Origin: Dipetalonema caudispina
Lineage: Eukaryota; Nematoda; Chromadorea; Rhabditida; Onchocercidae
Length of the DNA: 64,000 bases
NCBI GenBank assembly: GCA_013365325.1
Contig: JABVXV010000108.1
Coordinates: 121,958-185,957 of the forward strand
Direction of reading: 5' to 3'
This document shows, piece by piece, positions 1-13,400 of the stretch. The notes below the pieces were generated by a model. The model ran no database searches. It had not been told where the DNA came from and worked only from the letters and a program-made list of their open reading frames with translations. The position numbers were made by a program, and so were the translations under genes. The stretch's first letter is position 1, and each line of letters opens with the position of its first letter.

Positions 1-66
1 CATATCGAACGAACTTTCCTAAGTGTCTTAAATTTAGTGATAAAATTATTCAATACTGTGTTTCAG

Positions 67-321
67 CAAGAAAAATCACTGGAAAGACGTCGCAAACTGA
101 GAGAAAAAAGAAAGAAAGCACGGGAAGCTAAGAAACGGCTTTTGTTGCCTGTAAAAGATGGGATTTCGAAAATGAAAGACTTGGTGGAGAAAAGGAATAA
201 TAAACGGACTGGATTTGGAGGCGTAAAGCAAAAGCCAAAAAGTCAGACGGAAATCAGCAAGAAATCTAAATTGCATCGAAGTATTAAAGTGCAGAAGAAA
301 ACAAAGCAAAAGGAAATCTAA
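67..321 (+). CDS. 3' terminal exon of an unidentified, highly basic protein
   Basis: The window opens inside a gene. A TTTCAG acceptor at 61-66 leads in phase 0 into 84 codons ending in TAA at 319-321. The residues are dominated by Lys, Arg and Glu: a charged helical stretch (RRRKLREKRKKAREAKKR), then a Lys-rich tail ending KKTKQKEI. This composition is typical of C-termini of nucleolar, ribosome-biogenesis or RNA-binding proteins, but no motif names the family and the upstream exons lie outside the window. An ATG at 37 is in frame but sits upstream of the acceptor, so I read it as intron sequence. Codon use and the good splice acceptor support a real exon. Identity is left open. Confidence 0.6.
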   Translation, partial: QEKSLERRRKLREKRKKAREAKKRLLLPVKDGISKMKDLVEKRNNKRTGFGGVKQKPKSQTEISKKSKLHRSIKVQKKTKQKEI

Positions 322-910
322 AGTATGATAGAATATATGGCCGCAATGGCTGGAAGCTATCTGATATATTCGGTGAAATAACAACTTGCTTGCTACTTTT
401 TTTTTGTTTTATGAATTTTTCATCTAGCACGTATTTAAGAAATTGATGAAGTTGACATCAATGATTAATTTAAATTTGGGCCAAAAGAGTGGGAAAAAGA
501 GTCGTACATCGCAAGACTTGTGTGTTTTTTCTTTAGATAGTTGATCGAAAGAATCATGTTTCTGTGAAAGAATTTTTTATGACTGGAAATCTCTAAGAAT
601 GATCTAGAGTTTAAGAAACTGGTAGAAGATGACAATAAACTAATTTCTAGTTACGAATATTAACAGTCAGTAGTTCAAGAAAGCTTGAGTACTAATGGTA
701 CTCTTATTAGTACCATTAATACCATTAGTATTCATTTCGTAGATTGGATTAGAAATATGAAGATATATACTTGAAATTCATATTTTCGATAGTACTGGTA
801 GAGGTTGAAACTGTCATGCTTTTGTTTGTGAATGTGCACTATTTATTTACAAAATATACCATCACAATACTCATAAAAAACGGGGGAAAATCAGAGTCCA
901 ATGTCTTTAT
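322..910. other. Intergenic gap between convergent genes
   Basis: No coding sequence seen. The gap separates the 3' end of the partial plus-strand gene from the 3' end of the minus-strand G-alpha gene. An imperfect inverted repeat built on TACTAATGGTACT / AGTACCATTA lies at about 688-735. TTTATT at 842-847 is an AATAAA on the minus strand and could be an alternative poly(A) signal for the G-alpha gene. Confidence 0.6.
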
Positions 911-911
911 T
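906..911 (-). terminator. AATAAA poly(A) signal overlapping the G-alpha stop codon
   Basis: On the minus strand the end of the G-alpha gene reads TGAATAAAG. The last base of the stop codon is the first base of a canonical AATAAA, implying a 3' UTR of only about 20-30 bases if this signal is used. A second AATAAA lies about 60 bases further on. Confidence 0.5.
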
Positions 912-3900
912 CACATCATCCCAGCTTTCTGAAGATTTTTTTGTATGATTGTATCAATGACACTCGTTATAACCAATTGTACTTGATTGGTATCTGTTGC
1001 ACATGTCTCGTGCATATAAATTGTCTTCTTATCCGGATTTAAGTTCAGTTCGCTGAATTTCATTTTTATAAAACTCATTGCTTCCTCGTAATTCTGACCA
1101 CCTAAAAATATAATTTGCTTCATATTACTCTTGTTCGCTTTTTCAGTTCTTACCTAAATTTACTTTAAATTTAAACGCTTAGGTTTGAATCTGTTTGCTC
1201 TTCAAAAAAATACTTTGAGGATGATACGTGACACTACGAACTTAAATCTTGAAATTTGGAATTGTTGCATTTGAAGTACTCTTGTTTTACAACACTCGAT
1301 TCACTCATCTGTTAGATCTTATGCTACAAGTTGAAAAAATTGCTGTTAAAGATTTTGAATGTAAAGTAATATTTGCTGTTATCAATTAATATCATAAGTG
1401 GGAGAAGTTATTTCCTTATATGGTAAGATTTCGGAGTAGGTTATCTATCATTATATGTCCCATGAAATGTACGACAGTACAGTTTGGAATTGTCAATACT
1501 CAGACCCTAAATAGATGTATGGCCCGAAATGATTATTGATGAGATTACATCCGTTGTCCACTCTCACTGGTGTCATTTTTCACTAATATATCCACATTTT
1601 CAACTTTTGATACTACCCATAGTCATTATCATGATCACTATCATGACTGCTATTAAGATTACCCGAGACTGTTTCAGTTACGGTAGCATATTCATGTCTG
1701 CTATTCCTGACGATGGCGCTTTCCATTACTTCAAAATTCCTTTTTAAATAAATTTTTTTTTGAAGTGAAATAGATTTTCGGATTTTATTTAGGAAAGGAA
1801 AATTTTAGCGTTCCAAAATTATTTGCTTCTGAGGTTTTCAAATTTCGCTTCCTATAAATCTATGGAACAAATGTTTTCGAGTTCATTAATTATGCTATTT
1901 GAAATATATGAGAAGATTTTCATAAGAAAAACCTCTAATTTCCGTGAATAGAGTGGAAAGATAAGATTTTATTTGCCACGTTAAAAAAAGAATATTGCCT
2001 TTGTTAAAATAATGTAATAAGCAGGATTTCATGCATTCAGCTGAATAGTAGGTAAGGTAATTTTATTTTATTTGAATTTTATGAGTTGAATAAGTGTCAC
2101 AGTAGGAAGAGTATGTGCAACTGAATAAGTTTTAGTCTAAGACTATAAACTTAAATATTTGTAGTATAACTCATATGAATCAGATAGAGATGAAGAAGGT
2201 TATTTGTGAGAAAAGTTGCTTGATGTTTATGTCAGAATTAAAAGATCGCTTCCTTTTCAACAAAACTATTGTCAAAACAATGTATAAGCCATTAACCTCT
2301 ATTTGATCATTTAAGTTTTGCAATGAAATAGGCTGCGTAACCTTTTGCTTCAAGAATTATTTCCATTCAGTGAAGGGAAAATAAATCAATTTAAAAAGAT
2401 TTGGCTGGTAAAATGAGGCATTTTTTTCCACCTACTGTTATCAACTAAATTTCTAATGGACGATGAGTTGTAACATGAAAATAAAAAATTTTACTAACAA
2501 AAAATCTCTTTTTAGCTCTGTTTGAAGCACAATTTCTTTTTCCTTCTTTATTTATTTAAATCGATAGAATTAAGCGTAAAAGAAGCTAACCTTCATAATC
2601 CGGGAAGGCAGTGGTGATATTAACACGTTTAATTTTTTCAGCAAATAAATCTTTTTTATTCAAAAATAAAATAATTGCTGTCGAAAGGAACCATGTGCTG
2701 TTACAAATTGAAGAAAATAATTGCATCGATTCGATCATACGATTCTGCAATACTTAACTAATCGAGCCAAAATTTAATTATAAGATTGAACAAAGGAGAA
2801 AGTAATTCTGTAGAGGAAATAGTAATATTTAACTCTTTTGATAAATTTAAACTGTTAACTTATAGCAGTTAAATTTTAAAATTCTTTTAGAGCTAGCTAA
2901 TCAGAGATTTAAACGGGAATAAATTGGATTTCTCAATATGTTAATAAACATAAATGTTCGATACAGCATTAAGTTTGAATTATTTTACGCTTTAAAAAAG
3001 TTCATTTAAAACTTTCTCCATTTCTTTTTACATATCGCTATAAATTCATAAAAAAAGAGGAAATTGAAATTTACACTACCAACTAACCGTAGTTTCATCT
3101 TCGAAAAGCACTTGATCATATTCGCTAACAGCAGTAATAAAAATAATCGATTCTACATTATCAAAGCAGTGGATCCATTTACGACGTTCTGATCTTTGTC
3201 CGCCAACATCAAATACTCTATTCATCAACAATTATTTCTGTTAATTCTTCATCGTCTTATTATTACAAATATCAATATTATATTCTTGAAAATGAAGGAT
3301 GCAACAACTGAAAGAGAGAGAGAAAGAGTCAATCCAGATTCTGCTCAATGAGAAATACCTGAAATCGAGTTCCTTTATTTTGAATTTAACTTCTACGACA
3401 CCAGTTGTTGCTACTCGACTAAACAGGATATCTTGTTCCGTAGGCCGATAACCGGGTTCATGTATTCTCATCACTGAATTTAGGAAACTGAAACGGATAA
3501 ACTGAGCTGCAGTGAATCTATAAAATGCTCATTGGAAAACTTATCATCTATTGGTAAGTTAAAAATTCTTGATCTAACTGATCGTATCTCAATTTATAAA
3601 TACGACTCAAATTATTACTCGTATTTACACATATTTGTATGTTTCTTTGTGTATCTCTCTCTCTGTGTATCTGTGTGTATGTATGTATGATAGTGTAAGC
3701 AAATCCTCAAATCTTTGTTAAACTATGTTTCTTCAAACTTATTATACTTATCATTGTTCAAGGATATTTGTAGAATTTTAAATTGTATCACTTATGAGAT
3801 TACTATTTTGCGGAATCATTAAGTTGATATTCGCTCCGCATATCGGCAGCTTTTTGAACGTTTTTATCATTCCATAATGAGACAAGAGCTTTAGCAAGTT

Positions 3901-5989
3901 CATCGGTAAATGGTTCAGATTCATCGCCAGCCTCCACAACGCGAAAAATTATCTCTTTTTCAGACTGTAACATTCTTTTTTTTGTTTGTTTGAAACCAAA
4001 CGATATTTCTGTAGTTTTGATAATTCTCCACTTTTTTTTTTTTGATTTATTTAATAAATTCAATAACCGATATTGAATTGAATGAAATTGAATTGATTGA
4101 AAAATTCAAACATCATTTATTCTCCGAGTGCTAGAGCTATAACATATCGAGCAATATTAAATTTAGACTTCCTTAAAGAGTTTATATTCATTTAACTTAT
4201 TGCTTTTACTGCCATAATAAAGATCGGAAGTTAGATGAAAATTAAGCTATTATTATAAATCCGATAAATACCGCTTTAGCAGGATCCTCGAGCGGAATGT
4301 GGACAATGTTATCCATTGCTTTCAATATGGCATACATCGATGTCACCGTATTATTATAAACCACTGCTTTACGTTCATTAATTTCATCTTCTGTGAAACC
4401 ATTACTGTGAAGAATCCTGAAAATAACTTATTTTAACATTAAGATTTCGAAAATAATTAATAGATCGAGGTTTTATTTGAAAATCTTCCTGGATTATTTC
4501 GAATTTAAAAGCATTTCAGCAGGAATCAGTCATTAAAGAATGTCACATCATAATATAAATTTATATAAAAAGGACTAAATTTCATATAAATTTGAAATTA
4601 AAGTTATCACTAGTTTGTGTATCCTGAAAAATTACTTTTCGTTTTTTTTTTTTTCTGATCCAAATCACAATAATTCATTAATTTTTCACTACTGCAAATC
4701 ATATAAAGCTTTAACAATACTTATGCTCATTTAATTCTAAAGATGGAAGAGAATTAATTCTCATAAGTACTTTGTTTAATTTGATTGTGAAATAAAATTT
4801 CAAATGAAAGAAAAATAGTACTTTCAACTGTATTACTCAAAAAAAAAAAAAAATTAAGACATACTGCATTTGTTTCAATACGGTTGACTTGCCACATTCA
4901 CCGGCTCCTAAAAAATCATTAAGTAGTAGAATATTAGGCAAAATTATCAAATGTTCAATTAATTTTTTCGTCTAATAAAGAATAGAATAAAAAAAGGAAA
5001 ATATTGCCTCATTACAACATTGAATCATTGATATCACAATATCAATGATTTCCATTTCCAATATCTGACTTATTTTGACATTCTGTCCACTTATTTTGAA
5101 TAGTTTGTTAAAATTGTTGAAGATTTAAAGAGAAAAGCCTTAGCGGCTGTTGTGGATATTGGCAATTGTCCATTAAAGCAGCTTAAATTCTTCTTTATTG
5201 ACTTATATTCTCGAAAATGACCTTTTAATAGCAGAAGTCGTAAATTATTTTAAAAAAAACCGTCTTACTGCTTGATGTTAAAATATTTTGGTATTTAATA
5301 CTTTTTGTAAGGGACTTTTAAGAGAAAGTTATTGAGATACATTGAAAAAGTTTAAAATAGATGCGCTTCTGAGTTCAATTTGCCATTGACCACTCTGGGA
5401 AAAGAAGAGAATAGAAATTAATTTTCTATACGGCAAGAAATTGACTTTTTTCTCAGATTCAAATGCAAAAAAAACGTCCATTTCGTCTTTCACTTTCTCT
5501 TCACTTTTAAAAATTTCGATGTTGAATTGGGTAGGAACTTAATTAAAGTTTCAAAAGTTAAAAGATACTTTCGACATCTACTAATTCAAGGCACTTTCCG
5601 AATATTCATTATATGGTGAATCAACAAATTTCTCAGTCCATATAATAAACTGTCAACTATAAAAGATATAATTTTATTTTGTTTTGCTTTGGATTTAGTT
5701 TCATTATAAAAGTTTTGTTCAGCAATACTGAAATGATGACAAAAAATAATAAATTGATTAAATTTGCAACAAATTAAACTATTAAATCAAAGAATGAGAA
5801 GTCTCAATAATGATAATTAGATTTCTACGAGAATTAAAGAACAAAAACATTCAAAAAGGTAGAACACCAACCTAGTAGTAGTAGCTTGACGATTGAAGAG
5901 CCAGTACGTTTGTCCTGATTGAGTTGCTTTTCGATGGCTTTATTCCGAGCAAGCTGCTCCTGAGCTTCTTGGCTCTGGCAAGAGCCCAT
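911..5989 (-). CDS. gpa-3: Heterotrimeric G-protein alpha subunit, GPA-3-like
   Basis: GTP-binding switch protein coupling seven-transmembrane receptors to effectors at the inner plasma membrane; in C. elegans GPA-3 acts in chemosensory neurons. Eight exons (minus order): 5872-5989, 4865-4907, 4272-4416, 3804-3964, 3359-3487, 3088-3217, 2591-2744, 911-1101. All phases match, giving 356 residues, the normal length. Start chosen at MGSC because Gly2 (myristoylation) and Cys4 (palmitoylation) fit the family. Visible motifs: P-loop GAGECGKST at 40-48, switch I Arg180 and Thr183, DVGGQ with catalytic Gln206, NKKD at 271-274, TCATDT at 326-331. The C-terminus ...NLQKAGMM lacks the Cys at -4 ADP-ribosylated by pertussis toxin in Gi/Go. 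ECGKST and the C-terminus match my memory of C. elegans GPA-3/GPA-2; other nematode-type GPA paralogues remain possible. Confidence 0.93.
5023..5050. repeat. Perfect 12-bp hairpin in G-alpha intron 1
   Basis: AATCATTGATAT, a four-base CACA loop, then ATATCAATGATT. The stem is perfect but AT-rich. It lies in the 964-base first intron of the G-alpha gene, 116 bases upstream of exon 2 on the minus strand. No function can be assigned. Confidence 0.6.
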
Positions 5990-8900
5990 TGTTTCGCATT
6001 TATATACAAAGTTATGGCCTAGCCAGATTAGAAAGGTTCCTTTCAACAAATAATTAGCTAATACTTCAGGTTCGAATTAAAAGTTGTTAACATATTTCAC
6101 ACAACCTAGAATTGTAATTTTCCATCATTTCAAATGCTATTACAAAGGCCACGTAAAGAATGAGTATTGTCTAAGGGCAAATAGTCCAATGAATATAGAG
6201 TTCAATTTAATGAACGTATCGGAAGAGTAATTATCCGGAAAAGAAGTAGAAAATTTTCTGAGAACAGGAAATGAATAAACGTTCAATCCATTGAAATAGA
6301 CACATGCAAAGGTAGAAAAACATGTCCGTTATAGGTTTACTTGCCATAAGTGCTGCTGATTGTGCAATACCTTAGTAACCGAAAGTGAACTAACTGAACT
6401 TGGCCTATTTGCATTACTTATTTTGCATAAACCTACGGATAAATAGACAAGCAGACAGATTAACAGACTTTTTGGAAGAGAAAAGACAGTTAGTGGAAGT
6501 TAATGAGTTGGATAAATTTGTGGTAGGTGTTTAAAGAGTAAAGTTTATATTAGGAAATAAGTTCGAAAATGAAAACAGAACATTGAGTAGAAAAGAAAAA
6601 AACTCTCGTCATTTCTTTATTAGGTGTAGCTTACGACAAGTAAATATCGCTTATAAAAGATTTAATTTCATTTATCACCATGCGCAAAAATCGCTTACTT
6701 CATGAAAAACAAATTACTGTCACTAATTTTAGTCTTAACCATGACAAGTAATTTCCTTCCAATGAATCAATTTGTGAGTCACTTTATAAATTTTACTAAA
6801 CCAATCATAGAAAAAGTAAAAAGTATTCGGTAAAAGAACAAAAACGCATCTTTATTAATAATTTAAGCCTAGCTGAAGAAACAAATCTGACAAAATCAAA
6901 CTGTTACGAGAAATGCAACAGTTCAAAATAATATGACGCATATGATGGTCAAAACGAATTATCTTAACAGTCAATAGCCAAAGATTCTTGAAAACGTCAA
7001 AGGCAAACGTCTGAATTTAAAACTGACCAATCCATAACAATTAAACAAAGTATATCCAGTAAATTTCCAGAAAAGTGTTGTCCATAATTTAAATTTTAAA
7101 TTGACCAAAACTTCGTTTTTTTTAGCTTTTTATTTCTTGTGCATATATTTGAATTTAGAAAATGAGAGTTTGTCATTGCGGGAAGACGATTACATGATGA
7201 GAGCCAGATCATCATCTCTACTAAAGGACCTGAGAACATAATTCTCAAAAACTGTTCGCTAATTAGGTTAGCCATTTGGTTTTAGACGAACATCGTTTAC
7301 ATTTACAAGATGGAGTCATAATACGAATCTTTTATCCATGAAAATGTTAAGATGACATGTGGTCTTAAGATCCTTGACATGTGATGACAGTGATTTATGA
7401 GTACTACGGTGATCTGAAAAGTTTTCGCAAAGGACTTGGCCTATTTCTAAAGTCTAGCAAGCACAGAAAAATTGATGATAAATATTTACTCCTTCTAGTA
7501 TGTTCTTTATGCCGGAATTACTGCAGTGCACATTTTTATTTCGATGTAAGTTGATGCCAAAAATTACAATTTCTAAAAAGTGTCGGCACAATCAGAAAAG
7601 GTTTAAGTTATATTTAAAAAATAGAAAATGAATATTAAAAATTCAGCATTTGCTGAAAACCACTGATATTTGCTATCTAAGACACTTCGCTGAATCTGCG
7701 CTGATATTATCACAAATAGCGCCGTTAATTGCGGTGGCGTTGAAGAAGTTGAAAAACTTCCTTTACTGTTCGAAGTTGGGATCGTTATTAGTGGTGTATA
7801 TTGAATCATGCAAATAAATAATTCCAACTGCACGAAAGAATAATTTCCTGCTAACTGTTCTAATCTTTAATGCAATTATAAAAAAAAAAAAATTTCTTCA
7901 TATGGAATATAAAATAAAGTTAACAATACCTCAAAGTGAATAATTCTTTTACAGATGCTTTACAATTAGCCACAGATTCTCATGAAGGCCTTAATATACA
8001 TTTGTCGATAGCTGAGATCTTTTATAGAATTGAATGGGCGGAATTTATAAAATATTTTTTGAGGCATTTTCCATTAAAGCAAATTAGTGAGAACATTATC
8101 CTATCCATTTCTATCACTCTCACTTATCTCTATACTACACTGAAGTAGAGAATTTCGATATTAAATTTTCAATATTTGTCAAAAATAATACACAGGCGAT
8201 CGGTTTCATCCTAATTTAATTTCAAAAAGTCTTAATAAGGGGGATTATTTAACTCAGTCAGTTTGAATACTGATGAAATAAAACAATTTTTGCAAGATTG
8301 ACATATGTAGTTTTTAGATCAAACAATGAAGGATTGATTCATTCAAATTAACATATAACAGCTGGTAAATTAAAGTACTTTTAAATTAGTAATAGAAAAC
8401 CTCTCCTGAAACCAACATTCACATATCAGTACTCAGTGTTGAGCTGGGCAGGATATATTCTTCATAGCCAAGGTCAAATTAAAGGATATAAGCGCCTAGT
8501 TGAAGTTAGAATAACTGCTGGATGGTATAAGAAGAATTGTTTTGACAATAGAAGTGTAATCTTCCTCCAGTTAGGTATTCCACGGTTGTGATCAAATGAA
8601 TTTAGTTGCTAAGAAAGACAAAAGGACTACAGGGCAGCTAACAAATATATTACGTAACTGTTTTTCAAATCTTTGAATATAAATTGAAAAAGTTTCATTA
8701 AAAATAACAATTTTGAATCGACTCAGACTAAATGATGAAATTTCTCAAAAAATATAATTTATTAAAGACTTTGAACTATCGATATTAGTGAAAATATTTA
8801 TGCCAAATTTTTTCACATTTCTGATCAAAAAATCAAATTTTGCCAGTAGTTTTAATATAGAAATCCATGTTATAGCTTAAATATTACGACTAAATTTTAT

Positions 8901-9272
8901 ATTAGCATATCAATTGTTTAAAATAGAAATTTGAAAAATCTCATCAAACAGTCTTGCTTATGAAAACAGTGCCATTTTTTAGAATTGTAAATGGGCTTAT
9001 GAATATACAAAGGTGCAGCAAAAAAGCAGCCTAGATTTCTAGATCCATATTTACTTAAGGAATAAGTTAATAAAATTTTGAATTAATCAACAATGGTTTG
9101 AAATATAAAACATAGAGAATACCACACTTCTTCAGATATATTTCAGGACATCCAGTAATTAGTGTAGAATAACTGAAGCTGCCTTATTTACTACAAGTTA
9201 TACACCACATTTTGAGGTTTCTAACATAAGTTTTCAAATTATATTGGCTGATATAGGTAGCCTAAGGCTGCC

Positions 9273-9307
9273 CTCTCTCTCTCTCTCTCTTTCTCTTTCT
9301 CTCTTTC
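9273..9307. repeat. CT-rich microsatellite
   Basis: A run of CT dinucleotides passing into TTCTCTTTCTCTC. It is a simple low-complexity tract in intergenic DNA. Confidence 0.85.
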
Positions 9308-12300
9308 GTAGAATATAATTATGACAAGTGAAGTGGAATTTTTCCAATTGGCACAACAAATAATATGGAATCGAGTGTATGAATTCATTTATGAGTTATA
9401 AGGAGGATTCGGTAACCATAGGGATGAGGAATGAGAAAGTAGTGCAACAATGGTAATGGAGAAGTGGAAATATGATGGTGAAAGATGAGGTAAATTTACT
9501 TACTTCATTAATAGTTCTCACTCAATTTCTTCCTTTCTTTTTTAAACCTTTTCCACCTAATACGGTGAATATCAATATTCTATTATTAAGCAAACTATGA
9601 TATTTATTTGTATTTCTAATCGAGAATTAAATTTATAAAATAAAATTGAAACAAAATGTAACTGGTGTTCTTTTTAATTCAAATGTTACATTTTCATTAT
9701 TGATATTTGTTAAAGTTTGCATTATCATGTAATTTCTTTGCTTGCAACTAAGTTTTTTAAAAAAAAACTTGATGACAATCGTGTAAGTAAAATAAAAATT
9801 TAGGGAACTTTATCAGTTTGCGTAGTATAGCTAAAATCTCCCGGAAGATGTTCCCTCCGTGTACTAACATTACTGCTTCTTTTCGGTGGATTAATTTCCA
9901 ATTAACCCAAAATGGGATATTTTTTCATAAAGATAGTATGCTTGTTGTTGTGAAACGAAATCTAATAACCTATGGAATTCAATTAGTATTCTCATTTATC
10001 CATCAACAAATCTGACTGTTAAGTCGTATTGAAGGTAGTCATTAGTGTTGAAAGAATCATCAATACTAGGCAATAGATGCTTGGGTTCGGATTCCGGAAT
10101 TTTGTTCTTCGGTATTAAGTCAAAAATGAAATCCTACTGAAATTATTTGTTATTAATAATAATGTCAACTACCAATTATCAACTGGCATAATTTCAGGAG
10201 ATCACACAGCTGTGCTAGTAAATATCATCAAATTATAGCTTTTGTTAGTTTGAATGAGCTAAATGCTGATAGATGTAAAGCAGTTAGATGATAAATCAGA
10301 GATCAAGGGTTTAGTTATGTCAATTGTGTTTTGATTGAAACTTTATATCTTATTAAAAATGTAAGTAATTAGCACTTATTAAGTAGCTAATACATAGAAG
10401 TGAAGAATGAATAAATTGAACATAAGGAGAAGAAAGACATAAAGTTTCGAGAAATAGGAAAAGAAAATGTAACTTAAAGAAACAGAGGAGAAGGTAATTC
10501 GAATTTTGAACTAAATGTTCTCAATTTTTCGTGTATTTTTGGATTTCAAAATTTTGAAGAGAGCTGTTCAATTGACATCTTGAATATTAATATGAGTTGT
10601 CAAAATAATCAAAGTAAACCTTTAACTATGATTTTAGACTTGATCCATACTAGAATCTTTAAGTTTAGATATTTAATTAGTAGGTTTAATTAGTAGTAAG
10701 ATGTTTAGAAATGTCATGTTTCCATAAACAGGTTTTGTGTCTCGAAGTAGCAATAATGGCGAAGAACTAGCTTGACAGATAAACTGAATGTAAATTTCAG
10801 ATAGCACAATTATTCAAAACAAATCTAAGAATTCTTCAAGAACAACAGAAACACCTGAAAAGTATGAGGAGAAACTTGAATTGGACTTCAATTTAGATGT
10901 GAAGACTTCACAAAGAATAAAGAGTTTTTCATTTCTCGATATTACAGCTTTGATATAGATATACTTCCATGATGATTTATATCAAACCATTGAATGAAAT
11001 TGCAGGAAATACTTAGAAGTGCCTTCTGACACGATGTAAGAAAACTCAAATGTAGTGTTTAAAATTTTCTCCAGTTTTTTTTGTCACCAATCACACAATT
11101 GTTTCTGGAGATCCGATTTGGTAATTAAGGGCAAGCAGGACGTGCACGTTAATTAGGTAGTGTAGCCGGTTGGTGGAATTTGGTAGAGTTACTTCTGTGC
11201 AAGATATCGTACCGCATTGTAATCACATCATTTGTACTTTTAATAATATGATGATAATATTATACTCATAGCTGCTACTGTGTTTTGTGTCAATTCATTT
11301 TGTCTCTATGAGGGTCAAGAATCGAATGAATTTTAAGAAGCTAATTTTGTCTTCCAAATCACCTAATTGAGATTTTAATTAGCAATTTTTCGTCTCATAT
11401 TTAAATATATGGAATTTGCAGGCAATGGTACTTTCAAAGGCAAAAAATGAGAAAGCAATATAATGTATAATTTATTGCTGGAATTTCATTTCGGATAAAA
11501 TTGCAGTTTGCTTGCATAAGTCGGAATGTGAAAGAACTTGAAGAGTCTTAAATTACTAATAAAGTTATATTTCCTTTTTCCCTACGACAAATTTATTTCG
11601 TTGTCTGTCTAGTTTGTAGTGCAGTGTACAACATTTTTAAAAACTGCTTTGAGTTTTTACTAACAAAAAGAGTTTTTGTTTTTTCTTACAAATTTTATTT
11701 ACAAATTATCAGATACAGCAAACCATGCGCATGTTTGTCATTCTTATTTTTCTCTATTACAACCAATTTCATGCTGATGAAATAATTTTGAATCGGAATT
11801 TTAAAAAAAAAAATGAAAGAAGAGAAGTAAATTGAAAATTATATTACTGGTTTCAACAATGAGAAATTTGTTATTATTGCTGCTATCTATTGTTGCTCAG
11901 TTCAAACAGTGCGAAAACAATAGTAAATTTTGGCTCAGAACTTAAATGAAAGTTTTCAACTTCTATTTGAAATTATGATCACTCATAGTCAACATGTTAA
12001 TTTCTAATAACCTGTGGTAATCGCAGTAACTGGATGATTGTATCAAAAATCCATCATTGTAAAATTACTAAAAGTGTTAATAAAAGTAAAAATAATTTAT
12101 TAGTAATTTGATAACCAAAATATCTTAAAAATGAGATGTGAATAATAAACTATGTTGCATTTCATATGAGAAGCTTGCAAACTTAAAGATGGCATACAGT
12201 GAATAATTTATAAACTAACCTATATACTTGGATGTAAAAAGTAGAACTGATAGGTGTAGATGAGGAGTATCTGATTACTTAAGATAAGAGAAGTTAATTT

Positions 12301-13115
12301 CCCAGTCGTCTCATAATTTTCGACTAATTAAGGAATTTCAAATTTGTATCAGTGTTGTGGACGTGGAAGTATCAAATTCTATGATATATTGAGTGGTTCA
12401 CAATTGCTTAGCTCAGGATTGTTCCCATGGAAGCGTTATTTGTTTCCTGAATATCAAACAATAATATTTGTTTTGTGAATGATGAAACTATGATTCTTTC
12501 TGAAATTGCAAGCAAAACTGAACTATCCTCAAATAACCCCACAACATTATCTATATCGACTCATCAACATTGAGATTGTTGTGTCAATAAAACCGTTTGT
12601 ACCCATCACTATCTCTAAAATTTATGTGTACAATATTTGAAAATTGTCGTTTCAAGGAAATGCTAAATGTATTATGATAAAAAAGAAAGTTTTGACTAAT
12701 ATCTTTCGAGAACAGTCTTAGGGGGGAAATTTCTATCCGATCTGTAACATTCGAAAAATTTAAATAATTTTGCAAATCTATGCTTTTTTCACTCCTTGTT
12801 TCGTTTACTCAAAAAAAAAAAAACACGAATAAAATCGGGCTGATATGACCGAAATAAAAGAATGTGTTGTAAATTGTATAGCTAGTCAAATATTCATCAG
12901 ATGATGACCACTTCGTGGAAAATTTTGATCTTCCTTTTTTTCTCCAAATTAATTTTGCTAATTCGCGTTGAATTCTTTTAAAAATCTTATTGAATAGTAA
13001 AATGTAATGTGCAAAAGTTTGAACCATTTCAAAAATTGTCGTTTCCCTGTGATTCAGTTTAAAAATATCAGACGTCAAATGTCTCAACTTGGCAGTAAAA
13101 TGATATCACGCACCG

Positions 13116-13400
13116 TTTTTTTTTTTTTTTTTTTTAAAACTGTTTCAGCAAATAATGGTGATGGATGGCAATAAGGAATGAGTGTACGTAGAAGTATGGG
13201 CTTGGGATTTTTCTGGGTATGGGTAAGGGAAAAAAATTGCATTTGGCAAAACGTTGATTGATTTGCCAAAATACGGCAAAACCGGTGTAATTGCTGCTTT
13301 TCAACCTTCGCGTTACCACTGTTCTCAGAAACTAGCTGGCCTACTGTAAAATAATGATGCAGCACCGCGGTATTTACCCTACTTTTGTTCATGGGTCATA
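13116..13400 (-). repeat. Possible retroposed fragment with A20 tail
   Basis: On the minus strand about 265 bases of relatively complex sequence end in an uninterrupted A20 (T20 at 13116-13135 on the plus strand). Inside is a small hairpin, TTTGGCAAA at 13242-13250 against TTTGCCAAA at 13262-13270. A 3' poly(A) tract after a distinct sequence block suggests a retroposed RNA or SINE-like copy. No parent RNA is recognised and no target-site duplication was established. A plain poly(T) tract is the simpler alternative. Confidence 0.25.
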
